The notes under the pieces: model-generated
What the model saw: the letters and a program-made list of their open reading frames with translations, nothing else
The model's database searches: none
Told to the model about the DNA's origin: nothing
Source of the DNA: Sedimentisphaerales bacterium
GTDB taxonomy: Bacteria > Planctomycetota > Phycisphaerae > Sedimentisphaerales > Anaerohalosphaeraceae
Assembly (NCBI GenBank): GCA_016935635.1
Contig: JAFGQP010000165.1
Location: 1 to 33,823 of the forward strand
DNA length: 33,823 nucleotides
Direction of reading: 5' to 3'
Program-made: the position numbers and the translations under genes
Shown here: positions 13,599-21,283 of the stretch, piece by piece
Position numbering within the stretch: the stretch's first letter is position 1
Layout of the letters: each line of letters begins with the position of its first letter

Positions 13599-13923
13599 AT
13601 TTGCAGGATAGTGTTATACACAGAGTATGGCAGAGAAAAGGGATGGTCCTCATCAGGGAGGGGTACGACCTGTTGTGAGAGGCTAATTGTAGATTGACAA
13701 TTCATGAAAAATCCATTTTTCTAGTTGCAACTCTGTGTTTGTCTTTTTGAAAGTCAATATTTGTCAAATGAAGATTTCGAAGAAAACATCATCAATATTC
13801 TTGATGTCAACTTTTGTAACCCTCCTGTTATTGGGTGCGATTCTCTAATCCTTTTTCTGAGCGTAGAACAACGCTACATTTAATATCGACTTTCTCAATA
13901 GCCCCGATGTCCTTAGTTTCTCA
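13599..13923. other. Chromosomal region right of the island
   Basis: Presumably the sequence that followed ssrA before insertion. It contains one short hydrophobic frame (13768-13848) and a small stem AGCGT/ACGCT near 13859-13875; nothing else convincing. Confidence 0.5.
13768..13848 (+). CDS. Possible 26-residue hydrophobic peptide
   Basis: ATG to TAA frame encoding MKISKKTSSIFLMSTFVTLL followed by LLGAIL: a basic start, then one hydrophobic segment, like a signal peptide or a tiny membrane peptide. No clear ribosome binding site. It could be the broken start of an exported-protein gene or a chance frame. Confidence 0.25.
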   Translation: MKISKKTSSIFLMSTFVTLLLLGAIL

Positions 13924-14778
13924 TTAACGACAGACCCTGAACCCAAAGCCGTAGTACGTGGAATCCGGCGCAAAACCAAACCAGAATGAAACCCTGGTGG
14001 AGTCGCTGCTGTCGTACCATGCGCCGCCGCGGAGGATGCGTTGGCTTCCAATGACAGAACTGGTCCACTCCCAGACATTCCCGGACATGTCCGACACGCC
14101 GTAACCATAAGTGCCAAATGTTCCGACCGGGGTTGTGCCGTAAGGATGCGAGGAATTAATAAAGTTTGCGATACTGGTATTGATCGTGGTGCCGCAGCCA
14201 TGTGTATAGGCGCCGTTGAAATCCGCCATGGCCTGCCATTCCCCCTCGGTCGGCAACCGCCAGCCGTAAAAGTCGGCAAAAGCAGTGGCCCCATACCAAC
14301 TGACATACGTTACAGGGTGATTCTCAAAACCCGGATCCACGGTAAAGGTGCTGCCTGTCCAGTTAATGCGTGACGCCCCGCCGCTGGTGGCTCCATTGAA
14401 GGTATAACCGCCCCCTGGAAGATTACAATAGTGTTGTCCGGAATAAGGGCCGCTTATACCTGCAACATAGTTGCCGCTGACGGTGATCTCGCCGGCTGCC
14501 AGTGCGGCGTTAAGATACTGAGTAAACTGGGCATTGGTTGTTTCATACTTGCTCATATAGCCGTAAAAGCCACCCTGTCCTGAAACACCGGGATCATTGA
14601 TTTGTTGTGTCCACGCGATGTCCGGCTCCTGGACCCCATTGACCAGCCACTCAGACGCTAGCATCGCCATATCTGCAAGGTCTACACGACAATCCCCGTT
14701 CAAATCCGCTGAAGGACATGCAGCGAAACAACTCAGGCTAAAACCGCTTATAAAGAGAAGGGCAATCAAAGTTTTCAT
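13924..14778 (-). CDS. Exported dockerin-like / FGE-sulfatase-fold protein
   Basis: 284 residues. Signal peptide (1-19, ending CFA), then one dockerin-like calcium segment (ADLNGDCRVDLADMAMLASEWL, about 23-45), a mark of Phycisphaerae exported proteins. From about 50 to the end is a formylglycine-generating-enzyme (SUMF1) fold: GYMSKYETTNAQF, HPVTYVSWYGATAFADFYGWRLPTEGEWQ, MSGNVWEWTSS, RILRGGAWYDSS and the terminal GFRVCR. The segment that carries the two active-site cysteines in true FGE (after RGGAW) reads YDSSDSTRVSFW and has none, so it probably does not make formylglycine and serves as a binding or structural domain. Only one dockerin repeat is seen. Good PilS-like or sulfatase neighbours are absent here. 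Confidence 0.88.
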   Translation of the reverse strand: MKTLIALLFISGFSLSCFAACPSADLNGDCRVDLADMAMLASEWLVNGVQEPDIAWTQQINDPGVSGQGGFYGYMSKYETTNAQFTQYLNAALAAGEITVSGNYVAGISGPYSGQHYCNLPGGGYTFNGATSGGASRINWTGSTFTVDPGFENHPVTYVSWYGATAFADFYGWRLPTEGEWQAMADFNGAYTHGCGTTINTSIANFINSSHPYGTTPVGTFGTYGYGVSDMSGNVWEWTSSVIGSQRILRGGAWYDSSDSTRVSFWFGFAPDSTYYGFGFRVCR

Positions 14779-15052
14779 CTTGCCGCCTCCAATAATCTCA
14801 AACCATTTTAACAGATTCAGTTCAAAACAAAGTTGATGTAAATAGGTAGATTTTTACGTTGGGCTCTCTTCTTTTGTGCCAATAATTTTTTGGCAACAAG
14901 GGAGGAAATCAAAGGAAGGATGCTATTTGTGGTTGATAAGGGATTCTGACGAGAGAGGGATGGCCGTTGCCCAGCAATCCAAAAGCATACGTTTATAACC
15001 TGGAATCACAGGGCATGGCATGAACTGCTGTTGGGCAGTGGATGTATCGGCT
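14779..15052. other. Intergenic region
   Basis: Contains the upstream region of the FGE-like gene and a small perfect stem TGCCAA/TTGGCA near 14877-14893. No gene seen. Confidence 0.5.
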
Positions 15053-15628
15053 TTACATAATCGTACAGGCTTGCTGAATAACCAGGAGAATCCGGTCCAG
15101 ATTGGAAGGTTCCGTTACAACGGCATCAAAGCCTTTATTCTGGAGATTCTTTGATTCATTTTCGCAGAGACCAGCCGCAATGGCTATGACCTTGGTGTCT
15201 TTGAGCTCTTCATTTTCACGAATATGAGTACACAGTTGATGGGCGTCAATCTGGGTTGACATTAGATTAATCAGGATAACATTTGGCAGGAATTTCTGTG
15301 CCATCAGTCCCGCATCAAAACTATTTTGAGCGGATTCAATATCGAATGCCCCCTTTGAAGTTAGGGCTTCGGTCAGGGTGGTACAGGCAGTCTCGTTGCT
15401 GTCAATCAGAAGTATCCGGACATGGCCTTTGTCGAGTCCGTCTGTCGGAATATTGTGGGCTTTCATAAATCGGATCAGCTCACTCAGCGGAATACGGCGG
15501 TCCCGGGAGCCGGGAATCCTATAGCCGCGAAGCTGGCCGGAGTCGAACCATTTTGTCACAGTACGGGGTGCGACATTGCATATTTGAGCGACCTGGCCGG
15601 TCGTAAGGACATCTTTTCTTTTCAGCAT
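15053..15628 (-). CDS. HTH protein with degenerate response-regulator receiver domain
   Basis: 191 residues from the ATG at 15628 (an upstream start at 15661 would only add leader). Residues 7-60 are an excisionase/MerR-like HTH (VLTTGQVAQICNVAPRTVTKWFDSGQLRGYRIPGSRDRRIPLSELIRFM). Residues 70-190 follow the CheY fold (RILLIDSNE, FLPNVILINLMSTQIDAHQL, KVIAIAAG, AVVTEPSN). The phosphorylated Asp is replaced by Asn (VILIN), the Thr/Ser position by Ala (AIAAG) and the conserved Lys by Glu (TEP), so normal phosphotransfer is unlikely. Probably a transcription factor in which the receiver fold serves dimerisation or binding. It stands alone, with no histidine kinase nearby. Similar HTH-receiver proteins seem common in this bacterial group. 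Confidence 0.85.
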   Translation of the reverse strand: MLKRKDVLTTGQVAQICNVAPRTVTKWFDSGQLRGYRIPGSRDRRIPLSELIRFMKAHNIPTDGLDKGHVRILLIDSNETACTTLTEALTSKGAFDIESAQNSFDAGLMAQKFLPNVILINLMSTQIDAHQLCTHIRENEELKDTKVIAIAAGLCENESKNLQNKGFDAVVTEPSNLDRILLVIQQACTIM

Positions 15629-15814
15629 AAATAATACCCTGAAATGAATCAATATAATCATGCGGAAACATCTTCATTCCACTGGAAACAGATTCGTCAA
15701 GAAAGGGGACTCGATTAACGAAAAACCTTGTTTTAATGAATATAACGTCTTTCAGGCTAAACGGGGTCCGATAATTTAAGAATCGAGAATATTTGCTGTA
15801 GAAATGGTTTTCGC

Positions 15815-15842
15815 TTGACCGAAATCAAAGATTAGATATGAT
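15815..15842 (+). promoter_or_regulatory. Sigma-70-type promoter ahead of the rny leader
   Basis: TTGACC (15815-15820) and TATGAT (15837-15842) with a 16-bp spacer; expected start near 15850, right before a small stem (ACCCT/AGGGT). Confidence 0.6.
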
Positions 15843-15849
15843 AAAGAAT

Positions 15850-16319
15850 AGACCCTTTGCGTAGAGGGTTAAATATAGATAGCGTTTCCGTCTGACGGAG
15901 GATGATTCGGGCCGGAGGATGGAAACCAGCACAGCCGACCACGGAAAGTGGGCAGGCAGCAGAGCTTCATAAACATCGGTCTGCGACAAAGATGGGCGAA
16001 AGGCGGGACAAGAAGTGGTCCTGTCAAGTCCGAAATCGGTGTCGTGTCGGTGAATGTAGTCAAGACAGAGTTGTATAATAACAACGGCTTCGGCCAAGGT
16101 GCCGGGGTATGGGAAGCAACCCAATGAATGTATTCTTTCGAACAGGCAGTTTCGGCTCCAAAACCAAGAGCAGTCTGTCTGAGAAGGAGATGTTGCGCCT
16201 CAAGCGTTGCTGATACTGGTCTTGTTTTGTTGACTTCATACCTTTGCTCATGCTGCTGTAACCCCTTGCGGGACCTGTGCATAAGACCGAATATGCAGTA
16301 GTAAAAGGAAAGGTGCAGC
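15850..16319 (+). other. Gene-free, structured leader or possible ncRNA upstream of rny
   Basis: About 470 nt between the promoter and the rny start with no credible frame but many short stems: CCGTC/CGG near 15888, CCAC-GGAAA-GTGG near 15940, GGAC/GTCC near 16010-16024, CCG-AAAT-CGG near 16030, GGC-TTC-GCC near 16086, CCC-TTGC-GGG near 16261. It does not show the conserved blocks of RNase P RNA, SRP RNA or tmRNA. It is either an unusually long rny 5' leader or a separate small RNA. Confidence 0.4.
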
Positions 16320-17900
16320 ATGGAAATATTAGCACAAGCGATGGGGGGAAATATCATCATCGGATTGTTTCTGGGGATTTTTGTTGGCGGTGGTGGGGCG
16401 GTTCTACTGGTTGTGGGCCTTGCCAAAATGCGGTCCAAAAAGGTCGAGCAGGAGATTCAGAATCGCATTGAAACAGCCCGTCGGGAAGCCGACACGATAG
16501 TCAAAGAAGCCCGTCTGGACGCCGCATCTGAGCAGATGAAAAAGCGTCAGGAGTTCACCTCTGAGGTTGAGAAAAAAGAAGGCGAGCTGCGAAGTCAGGA
16601 ATCTCGTCTATCTAAAAAAGAAGATGTCCTGGAGCGACAAACTGAGCAACTTATTCAGCGCGAAAAACAAGTCAAGCAATCCGAGCAGGAAGTACAAAGG
16701 CAAATCCAGAGCTACAATTCAAAGAATAAGGAATTATCAACAGTTCTTGCCCAGCAGAAAAGTCAATTGCTGAAAATTACCGGGATGGATGTTGAGCAGG
16801 CTCGTCAGTTGCTCTTGACCAATCTCGAGGAAGAATGTGAACGAGAAATGGGTCAGTTGATTACCCGTAAGGTCGCCCAAGCGGAAGAACAGGCCGAGGA
16901 AAAATCCAAGGAAATCATCAACCTGGCGATTCAGCGTTATGCGGCCGAACAGACGTGTGAGGTCAGCGTTTCCATGGTTGATATCCCGAATGACGAGATG
17001 AAAGGTCGCATTATTGGTCGTGAAGGCCGGAATATCAGGGCGTTTGAAAAGGCGACTGGTGTTGACGTGATTGTGGATGATACGCCGGGTGTGATAGTGG
17101 TCAGCGGATTTAATCCGATTCGTCGGGAAGTGGCTCGACTGAGTATGGAGCGCCTGATTCAGGATGGACGCATCCACCCAAGCCGAATTGAAGAAATTGT
17201 CGCCCAGACCAAGAAGGATGTCCATGCCAAGGTGATGCAGATTGGCAAGGAAGCCGCCGAAGAAGTGGATGTTCGCGGTCTGAATAACAAGATTCTCGGC
17301 ATGCTGGGAGCGCTGCATTATCGCACCAGTTACGGACAAAATGTTCTGCGGCACAGTGTGGAAGTGGCTTTCCTGGCCCAGGTGATGGCCGATGAATTGG
17401 GGCTGGACGGCACCATGGCCAAGCGGGCGGGTTTGCTGCATGATATCGGCAAGGCGATGGACCGTGAAATCGAGGGCGGTCACCCGGCCATTGGCGCCAA
17501 TTATCTGCGTCGTTTCAAAGAGCCGCAGATTGTGATCAATGCCGTTGAAGCTCACCATGGCGATTGCCCGCCGGACAATCCCTATACGCCGTTGATTGCC
17601 GCAGCGGATGCCATCAGTGCATCGCGTCCGGGTGCTCGCCGCGAAACCCTGGAACGTTATATCAAACGTCTTGAGAAGCTGGAAGAAATTGCCGGCAGCT
17701 TCAAAGGCGTGGAAGGCTGTTTTGCGATCCAGGCAGGGCGTGAAATTCGTGTCGTTGTCGACGCCAACCAGATTAATGATGAATCCGCGATGAAAGTCGC
17801 CCGTGATATTGCCAAGAAGATTGAAGAGGAAATGACCTATCCAGGTGAAATCAAAGTGACTCTGCTGCGTGAGGTGCGCTGCGTGGAGTATGCTCGATAA
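16320..17900 (+). CDS. rny: Ribonuclease Y
   Basis: Membrane-anchored endoribonuclease that starts mRNA decay. 526 residues, the normal family length: N-terminal transmembrane helix (about 11-35, IIIGLFLGIFVGGGGAVLLVVGL), long coiled coil (40-200, rich in E/K/Q), KH domain with GRIIGREGRNIRAFE (about 229-243), and HD domain with His374-Asp375 (LLHDIGKAMD) as metal-binding site, then the RNase Y C-terminal domain. The start ATG follows GGAAAGG. It is followed by a YmdB-type phosphoesterase gene, as in Bacillus (ymdA-ymdB), which supports the assignment. The long leader may allow autoregulation. Confidence 0.97.
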   Translation: MEILAQAMGGNIIIGLFLGIFVGGGGAVLLVVGLAKMRSKKVEQEIQNRIETARREADTIVKEARLDAASEQMKKRQEFTSEVEKKEGELRSQESRLSKKEDVLERQTEQLIQREKQVKQSEQEVQRQIQSYNSKNKELSTVLAQQKSQLLKITGMDVEQARQLLLTNLEEECEREMGQLITRKVAQAEEQAEEKSKEIINLAIQRYAAEQTCEVSVSMVDIPNDEMKGRIIGREGRNIRAFEKATGVDVIVDDTPGVIVVSGFNPIRREVARLSMERLIQDGRIHPSRIEEIVAQTKKDVHAKVMQIGKEAAEEVDVRGLNNKILGMLGALHYRTSYGQNVLRHSVEVAFLAQVMADELGLDGTMAKRAGLLHDIGKAMDREIEGGHPAIGANYLRRFKEPQIVINAVEAHHGDCPPDNPYTPLIAAADAISASRPGARRETLERYIKRLEKLEEIAGSFKGVEGCFAIQAGREIRVVVDANQINDESAMKVARDIAKKIEEEMTYPGEIKVTLLREVRCVEYAR

Positions 17901-17978
17901 TTTAGAGGGGCAGGTCTTGATACGGCGGACATCTGAAGTTGGTCTTGTCGTGTGGAAAGTCCTGCCAGCGGGTGCTGG

Positions 17979-18836
17979 ATGAAGCTGAATATTCTATGTA
18001 TCGGGGATATTGTCGGTCGGCCCGGACGGCGGGCTCTGGCTATGCGCCTGGCTGGACTGGTCAAGGAACGGCAGATCGATTGTGTGATTGCCAATGCGGA
18101 AAACGCCGCCGGGGGGTCTGGACTGACGCCGCAAATCTATGACAAGCTGCTCAAATACGGGGTGCACTTGATCACCCTGGGTGACCATGCATTCCGTAAA
18201 AAAGATATTATACCCGTTCTGGAAGGCAACACGAATATTGCCCGCCCGGCGAATCTGTCTGTCAGTGCAGCGGGTCGCGATTATGCGATTTATCAGACAG
18301 CTCGCGGGGTGTCAGTGGCGGTGATCCCGCTGATTGGCCGGATTTTTATGAAGCCGGCGGACTGTCCGTATGCGAAAATCGATTCGATTTTGCCTCGGGT
18401 TGCCCAGCAGGCGGAAATTGTCATTGTCGAAATGCATGCCGAAGCCACCAGCGAAAAAGTTGCGATGGGTTACTATCTTGACGGCAAAGTCGCCTGTGTG
18501 TTCGGGACGCATACGCATATTGTGACCGCAGATGAGCGCATTCTGCAAAAAGGGACGGCCTACATTACGGATATTGGCATGACCGGATCGCATGATTCGG
18601 TGCTGGGGCGTAAAAGTGAATGTGTGATACGGGCATTCCGAACGCAGATGCCGTACCCGTTTGAGATTGCCACCGGCGATGTCCGCATGAGCGGCATTCT
18701 TGTGACGGTCAACAGCCACACACGCACAGCGGAGAAAATCGAACGGATTCAGCTGACTCTCGATGAGGCGGATGCGATTGAATACGATAACGACGACGGC
18801 CGGCCGGACTACCAGAATGCCGGTTTTTATCCCTGA
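17979..18836 (+). CDS. ymdB: YmdB-type metallophosphoesterase (TIGR00282 family)
   Basis: 285 residues from the ATG at 17979 (MKLNILCIGDIVGRPGR); an upstream GTG at 17952 adds a stretch not seen in the family. Metal ligands typical of the family are visible: GDIVG near the N-terminus, ANAENAAGG, TLGDHAFRKKDI (normally GNH; here GDH), VEMHAEATSEK, GTHTHIVTADERIL and ITDIGMTG. Members hydrolyse 2',3'-cyclic nucleotides and, in Bacillus, affect biofilm and RNA decay with RNase Y. It lies 78 bp after rny in the same direction and is likely co-transcribed. The N-to-D change in the GNH motif is worth noting but Asp can still bind metal. Confidence 0.92.
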   Translation: MKLNILCIGDIVGRPGRRALAMRLAGLVKERQIDCVIANAENAAGGSGLTPQIYDKLLKYGVHLITLGDHAFRKKDIIPVLEGNTNIARPANLSVSAAGRDYAIYQTARGVSVAVIPLIGRIFMKPADCPYAKIDSILPRVAQQAEIVIVEMHAEATSEKVAMGYYLDGKVACVFGTHTHIVTADERILQKGTAYITDIGMTGSHDSVLGRKSECVIRAFRTQMPYPFEIATGDVRMSGILVTVNSHTRTAEKIERIQLTLDEADAIEYDNDDGRPDYQNAGFYP

Positions 18837-18984
18837 TATGCCCATGGTTTAAGCCTCGAAATGCTCTGTGCCGGGATAAACGGTGTTACTTAATCCGAAG
18901 GGACGTTGTCTTTATAAAGATAGTTAGTGTCGTACAATCGATGCGGCAGTGTAAACCGAAAACAAGGCAAAACAGGTGAACTTT

Positions 18985-21255
18985 ATGAAAAACATCACGA
19001 TTGCGAGGATGTCGGCGTTTGTTTTTTTCATCGCAGTATGGCTTCAAATCCCTTCGTTTGCGATTTCACGCGATGATTATCAGCGGGCGGAAAAACTCCG
19101 CGAAACATACTCCAACAAGGTTTTCAAAAAAACCATCCAGCCCAACTGGTTTGATGAAAATCAGAAGTTCTGGTATAGAAATAACTTCAAAGAAGGCAAA
19201 GAGTTTATCCTTGTGGATTGCCGGCAGGGGACACGCGGTCCTGCCTTTGATCATCAGCGGCTGGCGGAGGCGCTTTCGACGGTTTTGTCAAAAACATACG
19301 TCGGGCAGAACCTGCCTTTTGATACCATAGAACTCCTTGAAGGCGGCAAGATTCTGCAATTTGATCTGGAAGGCAGGCGGTGGCGATTTGGTCTGGAGAC
19401 GTATGAATGTTTGACGCCGGGCGGCGAGGCGCTGGCCGAACAGAAACAAGAACCCGAACAGCCCCAGCGGCCCCGCCAGCGGAATCGCAGACCGTGGCAG
19501 AATAATAACATTTCGCCTGACAAGGCCTGGGAGGCGGTGACCAAAGAGCACAACCTCTATCTGAAATCCACGCAGGACAGCCGTGAATTTCGAATCAGTC
19601 ACGATGGTGATCCAAATCACTATTATGGCTGGCCGAGCTGGTCCCCGGACAGCAAGACGATTGTGGCTTATCGAATCCGGCCGGGGGAGAATAAACCGGT
19701 GCACCGGATTGAATCCTCGCCCAGGGACGGCGGGCGGGCTCTGCTGCACTTCAATAATTACCTGCTGCCGGGGGATCGGTATGATATTCTGGAAATGAAC
19801 CTGTTTTCCACAGAGACCAAGGAGCGAACCAAGGTCGATGATCAGCCGTGGGATGCTTTTGGCGTGCCGCGTATTCGCTGGGCCAAAGACGGCAAGAGTT
19901 TTCTTTTTGAGCATCGGTATCGCAGTCACCAGCGGCTTGCGGTGGTGCGGGTGGATGTGGCGACCGGCAAATCCAGCGTGATTATCGATGAGCGGTCCGA
20001 AACGTTTGTAAATATCAATTACAACCCCGTCGAGCCGCAGCATCTGCAGGACACCGATGAGATTATCTGGTCGTCGGAGCGGGACGGCTGGCTGCATTTG
20101 TATCTGTATGACAGCAAGGCGGGCCAATTTAAAAATCAGATTACCAAAGGCAACTGGATTGTGCGGGAAATCGTACGCGTGGATGAAAAAGCCCGAACGA
20201 TTGAATTCAAGGCCTCGGGTATGGAGGCTGACCGCGACCCGTATTACATCCAGTATTACCGGATTGGGTTTGATGGTTCCGGGCTGGTTTGTCTGACTCC
20301 GGGGCATGGGACTCACAGCGTACAGTTTTCTCCCGACAGAAGTGTTCTGATCGATACCTATTCACGCGTGGATATGCCCCCGGTGCATGAACTTCGCAAG
20401 GCTGACAACGGTGATTTGATTTGCGAGTTGGAAAAAGCCGATGCTGAAGAACTGTTCAAGGCGGGCTGGCGCGGGCCGGAGCCGTTCTGTGCCAAAGGAC
20501 GCGACGGCAAGACCGATATCTGGGGTGTCATCTGGCGGCCGCGTACTCTGGATGAGTCAAAGAAATACCCCATCATTGAAGATATTTATGCGGGGCCGCA
20601 GGATTCGTTTGTGCCCAAAAGCTGGCGGGATTATGATTCCAACCAGGCGCTGGCGGAACTGGGATTTGTTGTCGTTCAGTGCGACGGGATGGGCACACGC
20701 AATCGTTCCAAGGGCTTTCACGATGTCTGCTGGAAGAACCTGGCCGATGCCGGACTGCCGGACCGCATCCTGTGGATCAAGGCGGCGGCTGCCAAGTACG
20801 CCTATATGGATATTGAGCGGGTGGGTATCTTCGGCACCAGTGCCGGCGGACAATCGTCGACGGGAGCGGTGCTGTTTCACCCGGAATTTTACAAGGTCGC
20901 GGTTTCCTCGTGCGGCTGTCATGATAACCGAATGGACAAGTCTTACTGGAATGAGCAATGGATGGGCTATCCGGTCGGGCCGCATTACGAGCAGCAGTCC
21001 AATATCACCAACGCCGGCAAATTACAAGGGCATCTGCTGCTGATGGTCGGTGAGCTGGATGATAATGTGCCGCCGGAGTCCACCTTCCGGCTGGCGGATG
21101 CTTTGATCAAGGCCAAAAAGGAATTCGAGCTGGTGGTTCTGCCTGGGGCAGGGCATACCTCCGGCGACTGGTTCGGCAATCGCAAGCGATGGGATTTCTT
21201 CGTGCGTCATCTGCTGGGCGAGCAGACACCTGCCTGGAATGCTGCAACACCATAG
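18985..21255 (+). CDS. Exported S9-family (dipeptidyl peptidase IV-like) serine peptidase
   Basis: 756 residues from the ATG at 18985, behind AGGTG; a GTG at 18976 is less likely. Signal peptide 1-26 (ending IPSFA). Residues about 150-490 form the DPP-IV N-terminal beta-propeller (YYGWPSWSPDSKTIVAYR, DEIIWSSERDGWLHLYLYD), and about 500-750 the alpha/beta-hydrolase domain. The catalytic triad is visible: Ser619 (GTSAGGQ), Asp692 (GELDDNVPPEST) and His724 (PGAGHTSG). The propeller is preceded by a Pro/Gln/Arg-rich linker (EPEQPQRPRQRNRRP). It probably degrades peptides in the periplasm. A TACAAT box at 18933-18938 may be the -10 element, but its -35 box is poor. Confidence 0.93.
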   Translation: MKNITIARMSAFVFFIAVWLQIPSFAISRDDYQRAEKLRETYSNKVFKKTIQPNWFDENQKFWYRNNFKEGKEFILVDCRQGTRGPAFDHQRLAEALSTVLSKTYVGQNLPFDTIELLEGGKILQFDLEGRRWRFGLETYECLTPGGEALAEQKQEPEQPQRPRQRNRRPWQNNNISPDKAWEAVTKEHNLYLKSTQDSREFRISHDGDPNHYYGWPSWSPDSKTIVAYRIRPGENKPVHRIESSPRDGGRALLHFNNYLLPGDRYDILEMNLFSTETKERTKVDDQPWDAFGVPRIRWAKDGKSFLFEHRYRSHQRLAVVRVDVATGKSSVIIDERSETFVNINYNPVEPQHLQDTDEIIWSSERDGWLHLYLYDSKAGQFKNQITKGNWIVREIVRVDEKARTIEFKASGMEADRDPYYIQYYRIGFDGSGLVCLTPGHGTHSVQFSPDRSVLIDTYSRVDMPPVHELRKADNGDLICELEKADAEELFKAGWRGPEPFCAKGRDGKTDIWGVIWRPRTLDESKKYPIIEDIYAGPQDSFVPKSWRDYDSNQALAELGFVVVQCDGMGTRNRSKGFHDVCWKNLADAGLPDRILWIKAAAAKYAYMDIERVGIFGTSAGGQSSTGAVLFHPEFYKVAVSSCGCHDNRMDKSYWNEQWMGYPVGPHYEQQSNITNAGKLQGHLLLMVGELDDNVPPESTFRLADALIKAKKEFELVVLPGAGHTSGDWFGNRKRWDFFVRHLLGEQTPAWNAATP

Positions 21256-21283
21256 TTTGCTGCTGGGATGGTGCCGCCGGCGA

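Noticed and set aside
13496-13705. Minus-strand frame over attR (contains NGGEGIRTPC)
   Set aside because: The same antisense T-arm artefact at the duplicated core; the credible frame here is the integrase tail.
15850-16319. RNase P RNA or SRP RNA in the rny leader
   Set aside because: I looked for the conserved RNase P and SRP blocks on both strands and did not find them.
15869-16438. 189-codon minus-strand frame in the rny leader
   Set aside because: Pro/Thr/His-rich, no ribosome site, overlaps the rny start; no recognisable domain.
16737-17558. 273-codon minus-strand frame inside rny
   Set aside because: Antisense shadow of a well-supported gene.
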